Positions 8,704 through 18,000 of a stretch of DNA of 64,000 nucleotides are shown here, piece by piece. Source of the stretch: Pyxidicoccus trucidator (GTDB lineage: Bacteria > Myxococcota > Myxococcia > Myxococcales > Myxococcaceae); contig NZ_JAAIXZ010000018.1 in assembly GCF_010894435.1 (NCBI RefSeq), positions 62,001 to 126,000 on the forward strand. Direction: 5' to 3'. The position numbers and the translations under genes are program-made. Below the pieces are notes generated by a model that searched no databases, was not told the origin of the DNA, and saw nothing but the letters and a program-made list of their open reading frames with translations. Each line of letters starts with the position of its first letter. The first letter of the stretch is position 1.

Positions 8704-11499
8704 ATGTCCGAGCAGAAGAAGAGCAACGCGTCGCCCGCCCATGTCCATGGGCCGGGCTGCGAGCATGACCATGCGCATGACCACGACCACGCGCATGAGC
8801 ACGGGCATGGCGAGCCCCACGTCCACGGGCCGGACTGCAAGCACGACCACGGCCCGTCCCTGGCGGCGGTGAAGCCCGCCGGGAAGCTGTCCTTCAAGGA
8901 GCTGAAGGTCATCGGCCCGGCGAAGGCCGAGAAGCACGTGCACGGGCCGGACTGCAACCATGACCACGGCCATGCGCACGCCCACGGTGAGAAGCACGAG
9001 CACGGCCCTGGCTGCGACCATGACCACGACCATGGGCACCACCATCACCCGAAGCCGAAGCGCGTCCGTCCGCCCGGGCACCGTCCCGCGGAGGGCGGAG
9101 GCGCGGCGCTCCAGCTCGACCTGGAGGGCGCGCTGCCGGGTGAGACGGACGACGCCGGCCGATTCCAGAAACTGGAGGCCGCGCTCGAGGCGCACCGTGG
9201 CGTGACGGACGTCCACCTCCGGAGAGACCTCGGACACGGGGAGGTCTGCATCCACTACAAGCCGGAGGTGGTGAGCGCGTCGGAGCTCATCACGGCCGCG
9301 CAACGCACCGGCGCCGAGGTGGCGGAGCGCTACAAGCACCAGACGTGGTTCGTGCGCGGGATGACCTCGGCCGACTCGGCCACGGCCATCGAGCATGGAC
9401 TCGGAAAGCTGAAGGGCATCCTCTCCGCGAGCGTGGCGTACGCCAGCGAGCGGCTCGTCGTGGAGTACGACAGCGAGGAAGTCACGCTGAAGGACGTGGA
9501 GGCGAAGGCGAAGGCGCTCGGCTACGCGCTGGAAGTGCCGATGCAGGGCCATGCCTGCTCGCACCACGCGCACGGCGGCGGGCTGGCGCCGCTGCTGGAG
9601 ATGCCGCTGATGGTGGCCTCTGGCGTGCTGCTGGTCGCCGGCTGGCTGCTGGAGAAGTTCGGTGCGGTGCCGGCGCTGGTACCGACGTTGGTGTGGGCCC
9701 TGTCGATGGCGAGCGGTGGCTTCTTCGCCATCCGGGGCTCGGTGAAGTCGCTGCTCCAACTGCGCATCGACATCGAGACGATGATGGTGGTGGCGGCGCT
9801 GGGCGCGGCGGTGCTGGGCGCCTGGTTCGAGGGCGCGTTCCTGCTCTTCCTCTTCGCCGCGGGCCACGCGCTGGAGCACCGGGCCATGGACCGCGCGAGG
9901 CGCTCCATCGAGTCGCTCGGCGCGCTCCGTCCCGAGGTGGCGCGCGTGCGCCGGGGCAGCGACGTGGTGGAAGTCCCCGTGGGCGACGTGCAGCGCGGAG
10001 AGCGCGTGGTGGTGCGCCCCGGCGACCGCGTCCCGCTGGACGGCATCATCCGCGAGGGCAAGAGCTCGCTGGAGCAGGCGGCCATCACGGGTGAGTCCAT
10101 CCCGGTCGCCAAGAAGGCGGGCGACGAGGTGTTCTCCGGCACCATCAACTGCGAGGGCATGCTGGAGGTGGAGGTCACGCGCCTCTCCTCGGAGTCGGTG
10201 CTGGCGCGAGTGGTGGACATGGTGGCGGAGGCCGAGGCCCAGAAGGGCCCCAACCAGCGCTTCGCGCAGCGGCTGGAGCGCACGGTGGCGCCGCTGGTGA
10301 TGATTGGCGCGGTGGTGTTTCCGGTGGTGCTGATTCTGCTGGGCACGCCGGTGAAGGAAGCCATCCTCCGCGCGGTGGCGCTGCTGGTGGCGGCCTCTCC
10401 CTGCGCGCTGGCCATCTCCACGCCGTCGGCGGTGCTCTCCGCGGTGGCGGCGGCGGCGCGAGGCGGCGTGCTGGTGAAGGGCGGCATCTACCTGGAGCTG
10501 CTGGCGAAGGTGAACGCCATCGCCTTCGACAAGACGGGCACCCTGACGGTGGGCCGGCCGAAGCTGCTCAGCACGGTGCCGGCGCAGGGCGTGTCGCGCG
10601 AGGACCTGCTCGGCACGGCGGCGTCGGTGGAGGCGCTCTCGGCGCACCCGCTGGCGCGCGCGGTGGTGGAGGCGGCGGCGGAGGGCGGCATCCACGCTCC
10701 GGCGGGAAGCGACCTGGAGGCGGTGCACGGCAAGGGCATCCGCGCGAAGGTGGGCGACGCGGCGGTGGACGTCGGCAGCCTCGCGCTGTTCGAGGGAGAC
10801 ACCGTCCCGGCGGAGATTGCCGCGGAGGTCCGGAAGCTGGAGGAGTCCGGACAGACGACCATGGTGGTGCGCAAGGCGGGGCGCTACCTGGGCGTGCTGG
10901 GCGTGGCGGACACGCTGCGCGCGGGTGCGCGGCACGTGGTGCACACGCTGAAGGACTACGGCATCGAGCACACGGTGATGCTGTCCGGCGACAACGCGCT
11001 GGTGGCGCAGTCCATCGCCGCGCAGGTGGGGCTGGACGAGGCGAAGGCGCCGCTGATGCCGGCGGACAAGGTGACGGCGGTGCGGGAGCTGGGCCGCAAG
11101 GGCTCGGTGGCCATGGTGGGTGACGGCGTCAACGACGCGCCGGCACTCGCGGCGGCGGCGGTGGGCGTGGCCATGGGCGGCGCGGGCTCGGACGCGGCGC
11201 TGGAGACGGCGGACGTGGTGCTGATGAGCGATGACCTGTCCCGGCTGCCCTTCGCGCTGGGGCTGGCGCGTCAGGCGACGGCGGTGATGCAGCAGAACCT
11301 GGTCATCTCGCTAGGTATCAGCGGCATCCTCATCATCGCGGCGGTGTTCGGCCTCACGCAGATCAGCCACGCCGTGGTGCTCCACGAGGGCAGCACGCTC
11401 CTGGTGGTCGCCAATGGCCTGCGCCTGCTCGCCATCAGGCCCCAGGCCATGAAGTCCGCGCCCGAGGCCGTGGTGGGCGTGCAGCCCGTCGCGGGCTGA
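8704..11499 (+). CDS. P1B-4-type heavy-metal-transporting ATPase with His-rich N-terminus
   Basis: 931 residues. Residues 1-120 hold repeated HVHGP(D/G)C-x-HDH units and long His/Asp runs. Two ferredoxin-like HMA-type domains follow (about 135-205 and 213-278); the second has GMTSADS at 219-225 where GMTC-x-x-C is usual, so both metal Cys are missing. The transport core has an SPC motif (Ser565-Cys567), phosphorylation site DKTGT (Asp609), the HP motif (SAHPLAR), GDGVNDAP, and HEGST at 894-898 in the last membrane segment. SPC plus HEG(G/S)T is the known signature of P1B-4 pumps, which export Co, Zn, Cd, Ni or Fe(II) from the cytoplasm. The upstream VWA genes, 18 bases away, also end in His-rich tracts. 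The metal cannot be fixed from sequence. Confidence 0.92.
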   Translation: MSEQKKSNASPAHVHGPGCEHDHAHDHDHAHEHGHGEPHVHGPDCKHDHGPSLAAVKPAGKLSFKELKVIGPAKAEKHVHGPDCNHDHGHAHAHGEKHEHGPGCDHDHDHGHHHHPKPKRVRPPGHRPAEGGGAALQLDLEGALPGETDDAGRFQKLEAALEAHRGVTDVHLRRDLGHGEVCIHYKPEVVSASELITAAQRTGAEVAERYKHQTWFVRGMTSADSATAIEHGLGKLKGILSASVAYASERLVVEYDSEEVTLKDVEAKAKALGYALEVPMQGHACSHHAHGGGLAPLLEMPLMVASGVLLVAGWLLEKFGAVPALVPTLVWALSMASGGFFAIRGSVKSLLQLRIDIETMMVVAALGAAVLGAWFEGAFLLFLFAAGHALEHRAMDRARRSIESLGALRPEVARVRRGSDVVEVPVGDVQRGERVVVRPGDRVPLDGIIREGKSSLEQAAITGESIPVAKKAGDEVFSGTINCEGMLEVEVTRLSSESVLARVVDMVAEAEAQKGPNQRFAQRLERTVAPLVMIGAVVFPVVLILLGTPVKEAILRAVALLVAASPCALAISTPSAVLSAVAAAARGGVLVKGGIYLELLAKVNAIAFDKTGTLTVGRPKLLSTVPAQGVSREDLLGTAASVEALSAHPLARAVVEAAAEGGIHAPAGSDLEAVHGKGIRAKVGDAAVDVGSLALFEGDTVPAEIAAEVRKLEESGQTTMVVRKAGRYLGVLGVADTLRAGARHVVHTLKDYGIEHTVMLSGDNALVAQSIAAQVGLDEAKAPLMPADKVTAVRELGRKGSVAMVGDGVNDAPALAAAAVGVAMGGAGSDAALETADVVLMSDDLSRLPFALGLARQATAVMQQNLVISLGISGILIIAAVFGLTQISHAVVLHEGSTLLVVANGLRLLAIRPQAMKSAPEAVVGVQPVAG

Positions 11500-11502
11500 G
11501 CA
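11482..11502. repeat. 21-base imperfect repeat, left copy
   Basis: CAGCCCGT-CG-CGGGCTGAGCA overlaps the last codons and stop of the ATPase gene. It matches 12386-12406 at 19 of 21 bases in the same orientation. Its first 16 bases are an inverted repeat able to form a 7-bp stem, so it may also serve as a hairpin at the transcript end. Confidence 0.6.
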
Positions 11503-11520
11503 CGCCTCGCCACGCGGAGG

Positions 11521-12372
11521 CTAAGGGCTGGCGGTCTTCCGGAAGCTGACCACCAGCCCCTTGTCCCCTCCGGTCCGAATCTCCGCTCGGGACTGGAGCA
11601 GCTTCGAGACGTTCACCCGGCTCTCGCGGTTCCAGATGATGAAGTCACCGGCCTCGTCGTCGAAGTTCCACTGGTGCAGGCCGTCGTAGTTCGCGTTGAC
11701 GGCCTCGTTCCGCGCGTGCGAGAGCACCACGAAGCCACCCGTCTTCGCCACCGTCAGCGCCTGCTCGATGATGCGCACGGGCTCGTAGCTGTGGTCGAGC
11801 GAGTTCTCGGCCCACACCAGGTCGAACGACTCCGGGGCGAACCGCGTGGCCAGCATCTCACCATGACACCAGGAGGTGCGGACCGGCGGGGTGACTCCGA
11901 ACTTCGCCATGACGCGGTCGTACACATCCGCGAGCGGATCCACCGCGGTGATGCGGAGCTTCCGGTTGGCCGACTTCTTCCCCAGCACCGTCAGCGGCCC
12001 GGCGCCCACGTCGAGGACCTCGATGGTGTCCTCGCCCCCAGGGGGCGGGAGGTATTCCTCCACGAAGTGCTGGAGCGGAGTGTCCGGGTTCATGCGGACC
12101 TTGTAGTCCTCGGGCCACTGGCTTCCCTCGGTCTTGAACCAGTTCTCCCAGAAGGCAATCTCGCTGGGCAGGGCCTCGGTCCAGAGGGCCTTCGCGCTCG
12201 GGGACGCAGCCATCAGGGGAGGGGCGGGAACGGCCGGTACGACGCTGTTGGTACCGTCCTGCATGGACGTGGGGAGGTCCACCAGCGCTGCATGGAGACC
12301 ACGTCGAACTCGGGTAAGCACTCGTGAAAAATCGACCATGGGCCGCAGCATCGTCCCAACTGAATGTCCCAT
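11521..12372 (-). CDS. SAM-dependent methyltransferase (class I), substrate unknown
   Basis: 283 residues from ATG 12372, which has an excellent ribosome site (AAGGAGGT, 5 bases before). The first 70 residues are variable. Then come FWENWF and a class I methyltransferase core: EVLDVGAGPLTVLG is motif I, the SAM-binding glycine loop, followed by ITAVDPLAD with the ribose-binding acidic residue, FDLVWAENSLDHSYEP for motif IV, and GGFVVLSHARNEA. It resembles the methyltransferase 11/23 groups acting on small molecules or sugars, but the acceptor is not evident. The gene is convergent with the ATPase and is bracketed by two 21-base near-identical repeats, which may mark it as a movable or inserted cassette. 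Confidence 0.85.
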   Translation of the reverse strand: MGHSVGTMLRPMVDFSRVLTRVRRGLHAALVDLPTSMQDGTNSVVPAVPAPPLMAASPSAKALWTEALPSEIAFWENWFKTEGSQWPEDYKVRMNPDTPLQHFVEEYLPPPGGEDTIEVLDVGAGPLTVLGKKSANRKLRITAVDPLADVYDRVMAKFGVTPPVRTSWCHGEMLATRFAPESFDLVWAENSLDHSYEPVRIIEQALTVAKTGGFVVLSHARNEAVNANYDGLHQWNFDDEAGDFIIWNRESRVNVSKLLQSRAEIRTGGDKGLVVSFRKTASP

Positions 12373-12385
12373 CAAATACCTCCTT

Positions 12386-12406
12386 CAGCCCGTGACGGGC
12401 TGAGCA
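12386..12406. repeat. 21-base imperfect repeat, right copy; inverted repeat in the methyltransferase leader
   Basis: CAGCCCGT-GA-CGGGCTGAGCA is nearly the same as 11482-11502. With the flanking T and A it forms an 8-bp stem with a 3-base loop (12385-12403), lying directly upstream of the ribosome site of the methyltransferase. It could be an operator or a leader hairpin, or a footprint of the event that placed the methyltransferase gene. Confidence 0.55.
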
Positions 12407-12480
12407 GGGTCATGCGGGCCAGCCCTTCAAGTCCCGTGGCCGCTGCAGGCACGCCAGTGTCCTCCTGCTGACACCGTGGT

Positions 12481-12867
12481 TCAGCGAAGACGGAATTGGC
12501 GAGCCAGCAGGGCGTCAATCTTCGGAAGCCGCTCCACCGTGTCCTCCCGTTCATCCATCGCGCCAGTCAGGAGGGCGGTGTCTTCAGCGGAGAGCCGGGT
12601 AGTGCCCACCACGGACACAGGCGGCCCGCTGATGAGCAGGAGCATGGCGCCACCTCCCGGGCTGAGGTCCGCGAAGACATAACCACCGCCTATGTCGGGC
12701 CTCCAGGCTGGGGGAGCGGTGGCCACACGCACCAGATAGTCCAAGCGGAGCGAGATGAGCCTCGTTGTCTTTCGTCCCCGTGAGGCGGCGGTGTGTCCTC
12801 GGCTCACCCTGTATTCAAGCAGGGAGCGGCCCTGCACATCCTTGAGCCAGGTCAGCAGCGGATGAAG
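12481..12867 (-). pseudogene. 5'-truncated gene of unknown function
   Basis: On the minus strand, coding-like sequence runs from about 12867 to the stop at 12481: LTWLKDVQGRSLLEYRVSRG, later GGYVFADLSPGGGAMLLL and ERLPKIDALLARQF. The frame stays open further upstream to 13002, but there it is the antisense of a coiled-coil gene on the other strand and does not look coding. The original start seems to have been lost at a breakpoint near 12860. A short product could begin at GTG 12835. I do not recognise the family. Confidence 0.5.
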
Positions 12868-12977
12868 CGATCCGCCGCGACCATGCTCGAATCGAAGCGG
12901 AGCTGACGCGCGCCCGCGAGCGAGCGAGCTCCATCGTCCAGGACGCGGAGAACCGGCGCCAGCAGGAGCTGTCACGG

Positions 12978-14216
12978 ATGGCCGAAGAGCTGGCCCGTGC
13001 ACGCGAGCAGACGAACACGGCCATCCAGGAAGCCGAGACCCGGCGCCAGCAGGCCCGCTCGGAGCAGACCCAACTCGATGCCGCCATCGCCAGGCTGAAG
13101 GCAGAGCTCCAGCCCTTGGAGGAGGAAGCAGTTCTCCGCTCGTTCGGCCTCTACAAGCCCATCTACAACCTCTCCTCGTCGGAGAAGTACGAGCTGCGCC
13201 TGGATGCCATCCGTGACCAGCAGAAGGCGATGCTGAAGAACAAGACGGCCGCCTTCTGCCGCATCGAGTGGGAGGTCAATGGCAGCAAGGCGGAGGGCCG
13301 CAAGCAGACCGAGCGGACCCTGAAGCTGATGCTTCGGGCCTTCAACGGCGAGGCGGACGCATGCGTCGCCAAGGTCACTTACAAGAACATCAAGGCCATG
13401 GAGGCGCGCATCCAGAAGGCCGCCGAGGTCATCAGCGGCCTCACCGAAATCCAGCAGTGCTTCATCTCCGACAAGTACGTGGACCTCAAGCTGGAGGAAC
13501 TTCGCCTGGCCCACGAATACGAGGAGAAACGGAACGAGGAGAAAGAGGAGCAGCGGCGCATCCGCGAGCAGATGCGCGAGGAGGAAGCCGCGCAGCGCGA
13601 GCTGGAGCGGGCGAAGCTCGAAGCCGAGAGAGAGGCCCGGCGCGACGAAGAAGCCCTGCGCAAGGCCCGCGCCGAACTCGAGAAGAGCAAGGGCGCCGAG
13701 CAGGAGAAGCTCATGGAACGCATCGCGGAACTGGAGCGCCGGGTGGCAGAGGACCAGGAGCGCACGCGGGTCATCTCCCAGGCACAACTGACTCGCACGG
13801 GCCACGTCTACGTCATCTCCAACATCGGCTCCTTCGGCGAGGACGTCTACAAGCTGGGGATGACGCGGCGCCTCGTGCCCCAGGACCGCATCGACGAACT
13901 GGGAGACGCCTCCGTCCCCTTCGAGTTCGACGTCCACGCCATCATCCGCACCTCGGATGCGCCGGCGCTGGAAACGGCCCTGCACCGCACTTTCGCGAGC
14001 AGACGCATCAACCGCATCAACGAGCGCAAGGAGTTCTTCCGCGCCACGCTGGATGAGATCGCCCAGGCCGTGCGCGAACACCACGGCGAGTTCGAGCTGA
14101 CGCGCCTGGCCGAGGCCGAGGAGTATCGCAAGACGCTCGCTATCCTTGAGGAGGAGCGCGGAGTGGCACCGGGAAGCAAGTCCGCCAATGTTCCCCTGGA
14201 GCGTGCTTTCGCCTGA
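12978..14216 (+). CDS. DUF4041 / GIY-YIG-like (T5orf172, Mug113) protein, probably 5'-truncated
   Basis: 412 residues from ATG 12978. The coiled coil reads on in frame upstream (RIEAELTRARERASS, then DAENRRQQELSR) to 12846 without a start codon, so the native N-terminus is probably missing. Order: coiled coil (1-50), a central DUF4041-like domain (LYKPIYNLSSSEKYELRL to about 170), a long Glu/Arg coiled coil (175-265), then a GIY-YIG-type domain from about 275: GHVYVISNIGSFG, YKLGMTRR, ETALHRTF and ERKEFFR. This combination is found in phage and accessory-region proteins with presumed nuclease or DNA-associated function. No catalytic activity is proved. It abuts a truncated minus-strand gene, which suggests a recombination joint. 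Confidence 0.7.
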   Translation: MAEELARAREQTNTAIQEAETRRQQARSEQTQLDAAIARLKAELQPLEEEAVLRSFGLYKPIYNLSSSEKYELRLDAIRDQQKAMLKNKTAAFCRIEWEVNGSKAEGRKQTERTLKLMLRAFNGEADACVAKVTYKNIKAMEARIQKAAEVISGLTEIQQCFISDKYVDLKLEELRLAHEYEEKRNEEKEEQRRIREQMREEEAAQRELERAKLEAEREARRDEEALRKARAELEKSKGAEQEKLMERIAELERRVAEDQERTRVISQAQLTRTGHVYVISNIGSFGEDVYKLGMTRRLVPQDRIDELGDASVPFEFDVHAIIRTSDAPALETALHRTFASRRINRINERKEFFRATLDEIAQAVREHHGEFELTRLAEAEEYRKTLAILEEERGVAPGSKSANVPLERAFA

Positions 14217-14393
14217 GCTCCAGGAAACGACCGCGAGGGCTTGCGGCATGACTCCGGCGTCCAGGTCCGCCCCGGCTCACCGGCGGAAGCGGAATGAACG
14301 TTCCTTCCTCGGGTGAGGCCCCCCGGAGACGGCCCGTGACAGTTTTTCCCAGGCCACCCTATGACACGCACAGAACGCCCCCTGCGTCTTGAG

Positions 14394-14987
14394 TCAGCTG
14401 GAGGGTTCCGGCTTGTACCAACGGGAGCTCACCTCCAGCAGGTTCCCGACGCCTGCATCGGTCTCGCGAGACCGAGCCCGGAAGACCGGGTCGGCGAACT
14501 CGGGCCAGCGAAGGTGCATGACAGCCATCGCAGCGTTGGCGCGCACCTCGACATCCGGAGACTCGAGCCCCGCCCGGATGAGCCTGCTCGCCTCATCGTC
14601 ATGTCGGTCGAGCGCCATTCCCAGCCGGACATAGGCTCCCGGGTCGCTGGCTCCCTCGTGGCGAACGGCGTCGAGCAGCTCCTCGACGGAGTACGTGGAG
14701 AACTGACGTCTCAGTCCGGTGGTCAGCAGCGCGCTGGTGTCCGGGTCCACCGCCGCTACATTCAGGTAGCGCGCGCGGCGGACATCATCGAGCGTGACGG
14801 TGATGATGAGGTTCGCATCCGCCACGTGCGTCCACGCAAAGACGACGACGCCGGGTGCCTGGTGCACGGCACCGTTGGAGACGAACTGCAGGTCCGGCGA
14901 CTTCGCACTCCAGTCACGCAGGAGCCGGTCGACCGACTCCACCAGCTCGATATCGGGCGGCGGCGCTTTGAAGACCAGGGCTGCCAT
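14394..14987 (-). CDS. Small HEAT-like protein paired with the eCIS-core gene
   Basis: 197 residues; AGGAGG lies 7 bases before the ATG. The first 100 residues look like an alpha/beta domain (GVVVFAWTHVADANLIITVT). The second half is helical and reads like one or two HEAT/ARM units (SPDVEVRANAAMAVMHLRWPEF). There is no signal peptide. The gene starts 21 bases after the stop of the 1179-residue eCIS-core gene and so shares its operon. Position and size suit an immunity protein, chaperone or loading adaptor for that large protein, but this is inferred from context only. Confidence 0.7.
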   Translation of the reverse strand: MAALVFKAPPPDIELVESVDRLLRDWSAKSPDLQFVSNGAVHQAPGVVVFAWTHVADANLIITVTLDDVRRARYLNVAAVDPDTSALLTTGLRRQFSTYSVEELLDAVRHEGASDPGAYVRLGMALDRHDDEASRLIRAGLESPDVEVRANAAMAVMHLRWPEFADPVFRARSRETDAGVGNLLEVSSRWYKPEPSS

Positions 14988-15008
14988 CGTGGCTCCTCCT
15001 CCAGGCGC

Positions 15009-18000
15009 TCAGGGCGTTGATGACGTCGCCTGCAGAAATCGATGGAGCTGCTCCGTGAGTTGCTCACCCGCTGCCCGCGCCTGGGCCGTATCCTGGACGT
15101 CCATACCGCGCACCGCCGTCATGAGCCAGCGCTCAAAGGCCCCTCCCACTTGCACCAGCGCATCGCCGCCAGTCACGACGAGCAGCCGCGTCTGGTCCTG
15201 CCTCAGCGCCTGCAGGAGCGTATCGAAGGCGACCGCGTAGCTGCCCTGACGTACCCGCGTGGCTGCGTTCGCGAGGGAGGGTTGACCTCTCTGGAAGCGC
15301 CGGAATGCGGCCTCGCCCTGCACCGCCGAGCCGCCGGTCGCCATACCGGCCGGGCGGCCGTAGGTGATGTCGCTGGCGGAGAGCACACCGGCCTGATGGA
15401 GCGTGGACGTCACCTGAAGGGCGGGCTGACCGCCTGGCGTGCGGGCGCTCTCAAGTACACGCAGACCCCTGATATCGGGCGTCTCGACGCCTGACTCCAT
15501 CAGCCGGTTCACCGACTGGAGACCATAGGGCGGCATGTAGTTGAAGCTGGTATGAGGGTCATAGTTGGGATCGTTGGGGATTGGCGCAGGTTGGCCCGGG
15601 AGATGTCCCGCGGCATAAGCTCCCAGCGTCGGCACCAGGAAGTTCTGTCCTCGGGGCGGCCCTCCGCCAGCGGGTATCCTCACCTCCGTGGAATAGCCCT
15701 GCACTGTCGGGTCGAAGAGCTGTTGTCGTTGAACCCGCTGCCCCCTGGCTAGCGGAGGGGGCTGGAGCGTCACGGCACCTGAACGGATACGGTCCCCGAG
15801 CAGGTTGAACTGCTCGGGGCTCAGCGCGGTGGGAGCGGTCTGGCCGCTCCGAACCGCGGCCTCCGCCTCCCCGAGTTGCTGGGCGAAGCGCGACGATGAT
15901 GGCGAAGCAGACCCGAGTTCCCGCAAGAAGCGGGTGCGTGCGGCCACCAGCCGCACCTCCAGCTCCCGCCCGATGAGTACCTCCCGGAAGTTGTACATCG
16001 GAGCGGTCGGGTTGATGGCCGCCACGAGGCGCTGCCCCACGACGGACAGGGAGGTCAGCCGGTACTGGCGCTGCCAGACCGCGAGCCGGACCGCCAGCAG
16101 TGAGCGCGGGATGCCGCGCCGCAGTAGCGGTGCAATTCGCGGCCGCAGCTCGCGAACCGCGCGGTCCAGGTCGCGCTGCTTCTCTTCGGGAGTGCGCGTG
16201 TCCGTCCCCCGGACGGTGCTAGCGATGAACCGCCCCAGCCGCCGCGCCTGCGCGACAATCCAGTCCACCACCCTGTCCAGCGCCCGGTCGATGGGCTGAC
16301 GCACGCGGTTGACCACGTTCGTCACCGCATCGCTCACCCGCCCCAGCCCGGCGATGCGCGCCAGGAAGCTGATGACCAGCGTGAGCAGGCCGGCCATCGT
16401 CTGCTCGACGCGGTTGGCCGCCGGGCCAATCGCGCCACTCGCAATCGCCGCGAGCGAGTCGATGACGGACGCCGCCACCTGGGCGATCTGCCGCATCCGC
16501 TCCACGAAGAACATCACCGTGTTGTAGGTGGCGATGATGGCCTGGATGAACGCGCCCGCCGGGTTGAGGCTCGTCACCAGGCGCGTAATCGCCGCCTGCA
16601 CCACCCTGTCCCGCACGAAGGTCATGACCTGCTCCATGACCATCTCGCGCAGGTTGGACAGGCTCTGCTGAATCTGCTCCCACGCGGCGGCGGGCCCCTG
16701 GGTGACGAGCGTCCGGACGATGTCGAACGCCGTCTCCATCGCCCGCACGGCCGTCTCGCCCACGGCCCGCACCAGCTTCTGGCGGATGTTCTGCCAGGTC
16801 AGCCCCAGCACGCTGAGGACGAACTTGAGAATCTCCTGCAGGTTGAAGCCCTGCGGAATGTAGATGCCCGCCCCGCTCATCGCCCCGGTGAGCCAGCCGA
16901 TGAGCGAGCCGCGCAGGTGCGTGAGGAACCGGGCCGCGAACTGCCGCAGGCCCTGGAGCCCCGCGCGCACCAGGTTGCCGACGAAGCCCATCGGGTTGCG
17001 GAGAATCGTCCGGAACGTCTCCGCCGCCCGCCGCAGGTACGGCATCACCCCGGGCGCGACGACGGAGAAGATGATTTCCAGCAGGTTCCAGACGGTGTTG
17101 CCCGCCCAGCTCAAGAACCCGCCGATGAAGCCGCCGAACGCGCTCGCCACCCGGGCGAACGCGCGCGGCAGCAGCACGATGTCCGCAATCTCCAGCGAGC
17201 GCAGCGCCGAGAGGAACAGCCCGGGGACCTGCCGGACGAAGCCCGTCAGCCCGCCGAGCGCGCCCTGGAACCACGCCCACGCGCGGCTCACCGCATTGGC
17301 GCGCTTGAGGTTGTTCCAGATTTCCTCCTGGCCGATGAGCTTCATGAAGCCGCCAATCAGCGTCTCGGCATTGCGCGGCACGGCCTCGCCGGTAATCGGG
17401 TCTCTGCCGAGCACGGCCTTGAGCAGGTCGTAGCCGCGAGTGCCCTCGGCCAGCCGGGCCAGGGGGCGGAGAATCGCGTCCTTCACCAGCTGGACGATGC
17501 CGCTCACCATGGCGCGGGCGGTGCTGATGATGCGGTCGATGGGCTCCGTGAAGATGCGCCGGGCGCGCTCCCACACGCCTCCCGGGTTGAGGAAGTCGCG
17601 CAGCCCCAGCGAGTCGATGAAGCGGCTGACGGCCGCCCGGAAGACACTCCCGGTCATCCCGAGCGACTGAATCTGCTGCTCCACCCACGTGCCCGCGCGC
17701 TCGAAGACGCCATGGGTGTCGAGCGCCCGGGTGATGAGCCCGCCGCCGGGCATGAACTCCACCACGGCCCGGAGGATGTTGGCCGCGCTCCGGTCCACGC
17801 GGCTCATGTTGATGGGGTTCACCCCCAGGACGATGGTGAACATCCGGAAGCCGGGGATGTTGTTCGCCCGGCCGGCGATGAAGTCGAGCACATCGCCCAG
17901 CCCCAGCCGCTGCACGCCGGGGCCCTGGGTGCGCTCGTTGACGCGGAACGACGCACCACTCGCTGCGGCCTGGGACGCGTGGTCCGCCTCGCGCTCGTGG

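Noticed and set aside
8724..9060. His-rich DNA repeats resembling a CRISPR-like array
   Set aside because: The repeats are in frame, imperfect and code for HVHGP-C-HDH units of the ATPase; there are no spacers.
7648..10971. 1107-residue minus-strand open frame opposite the VWA and ATPase genes
   Set aside because: It is the antisense of strong plus-strand genes, rich in Arg, His and Leu with no recognisable motif; long antisense frames are expected at this GC content.
12494..12783. Short plus-strand frames across the truncated minus-strand gene
   Set aside because: No ribosome site, and the amino-acid composition is that of antisense sequence.
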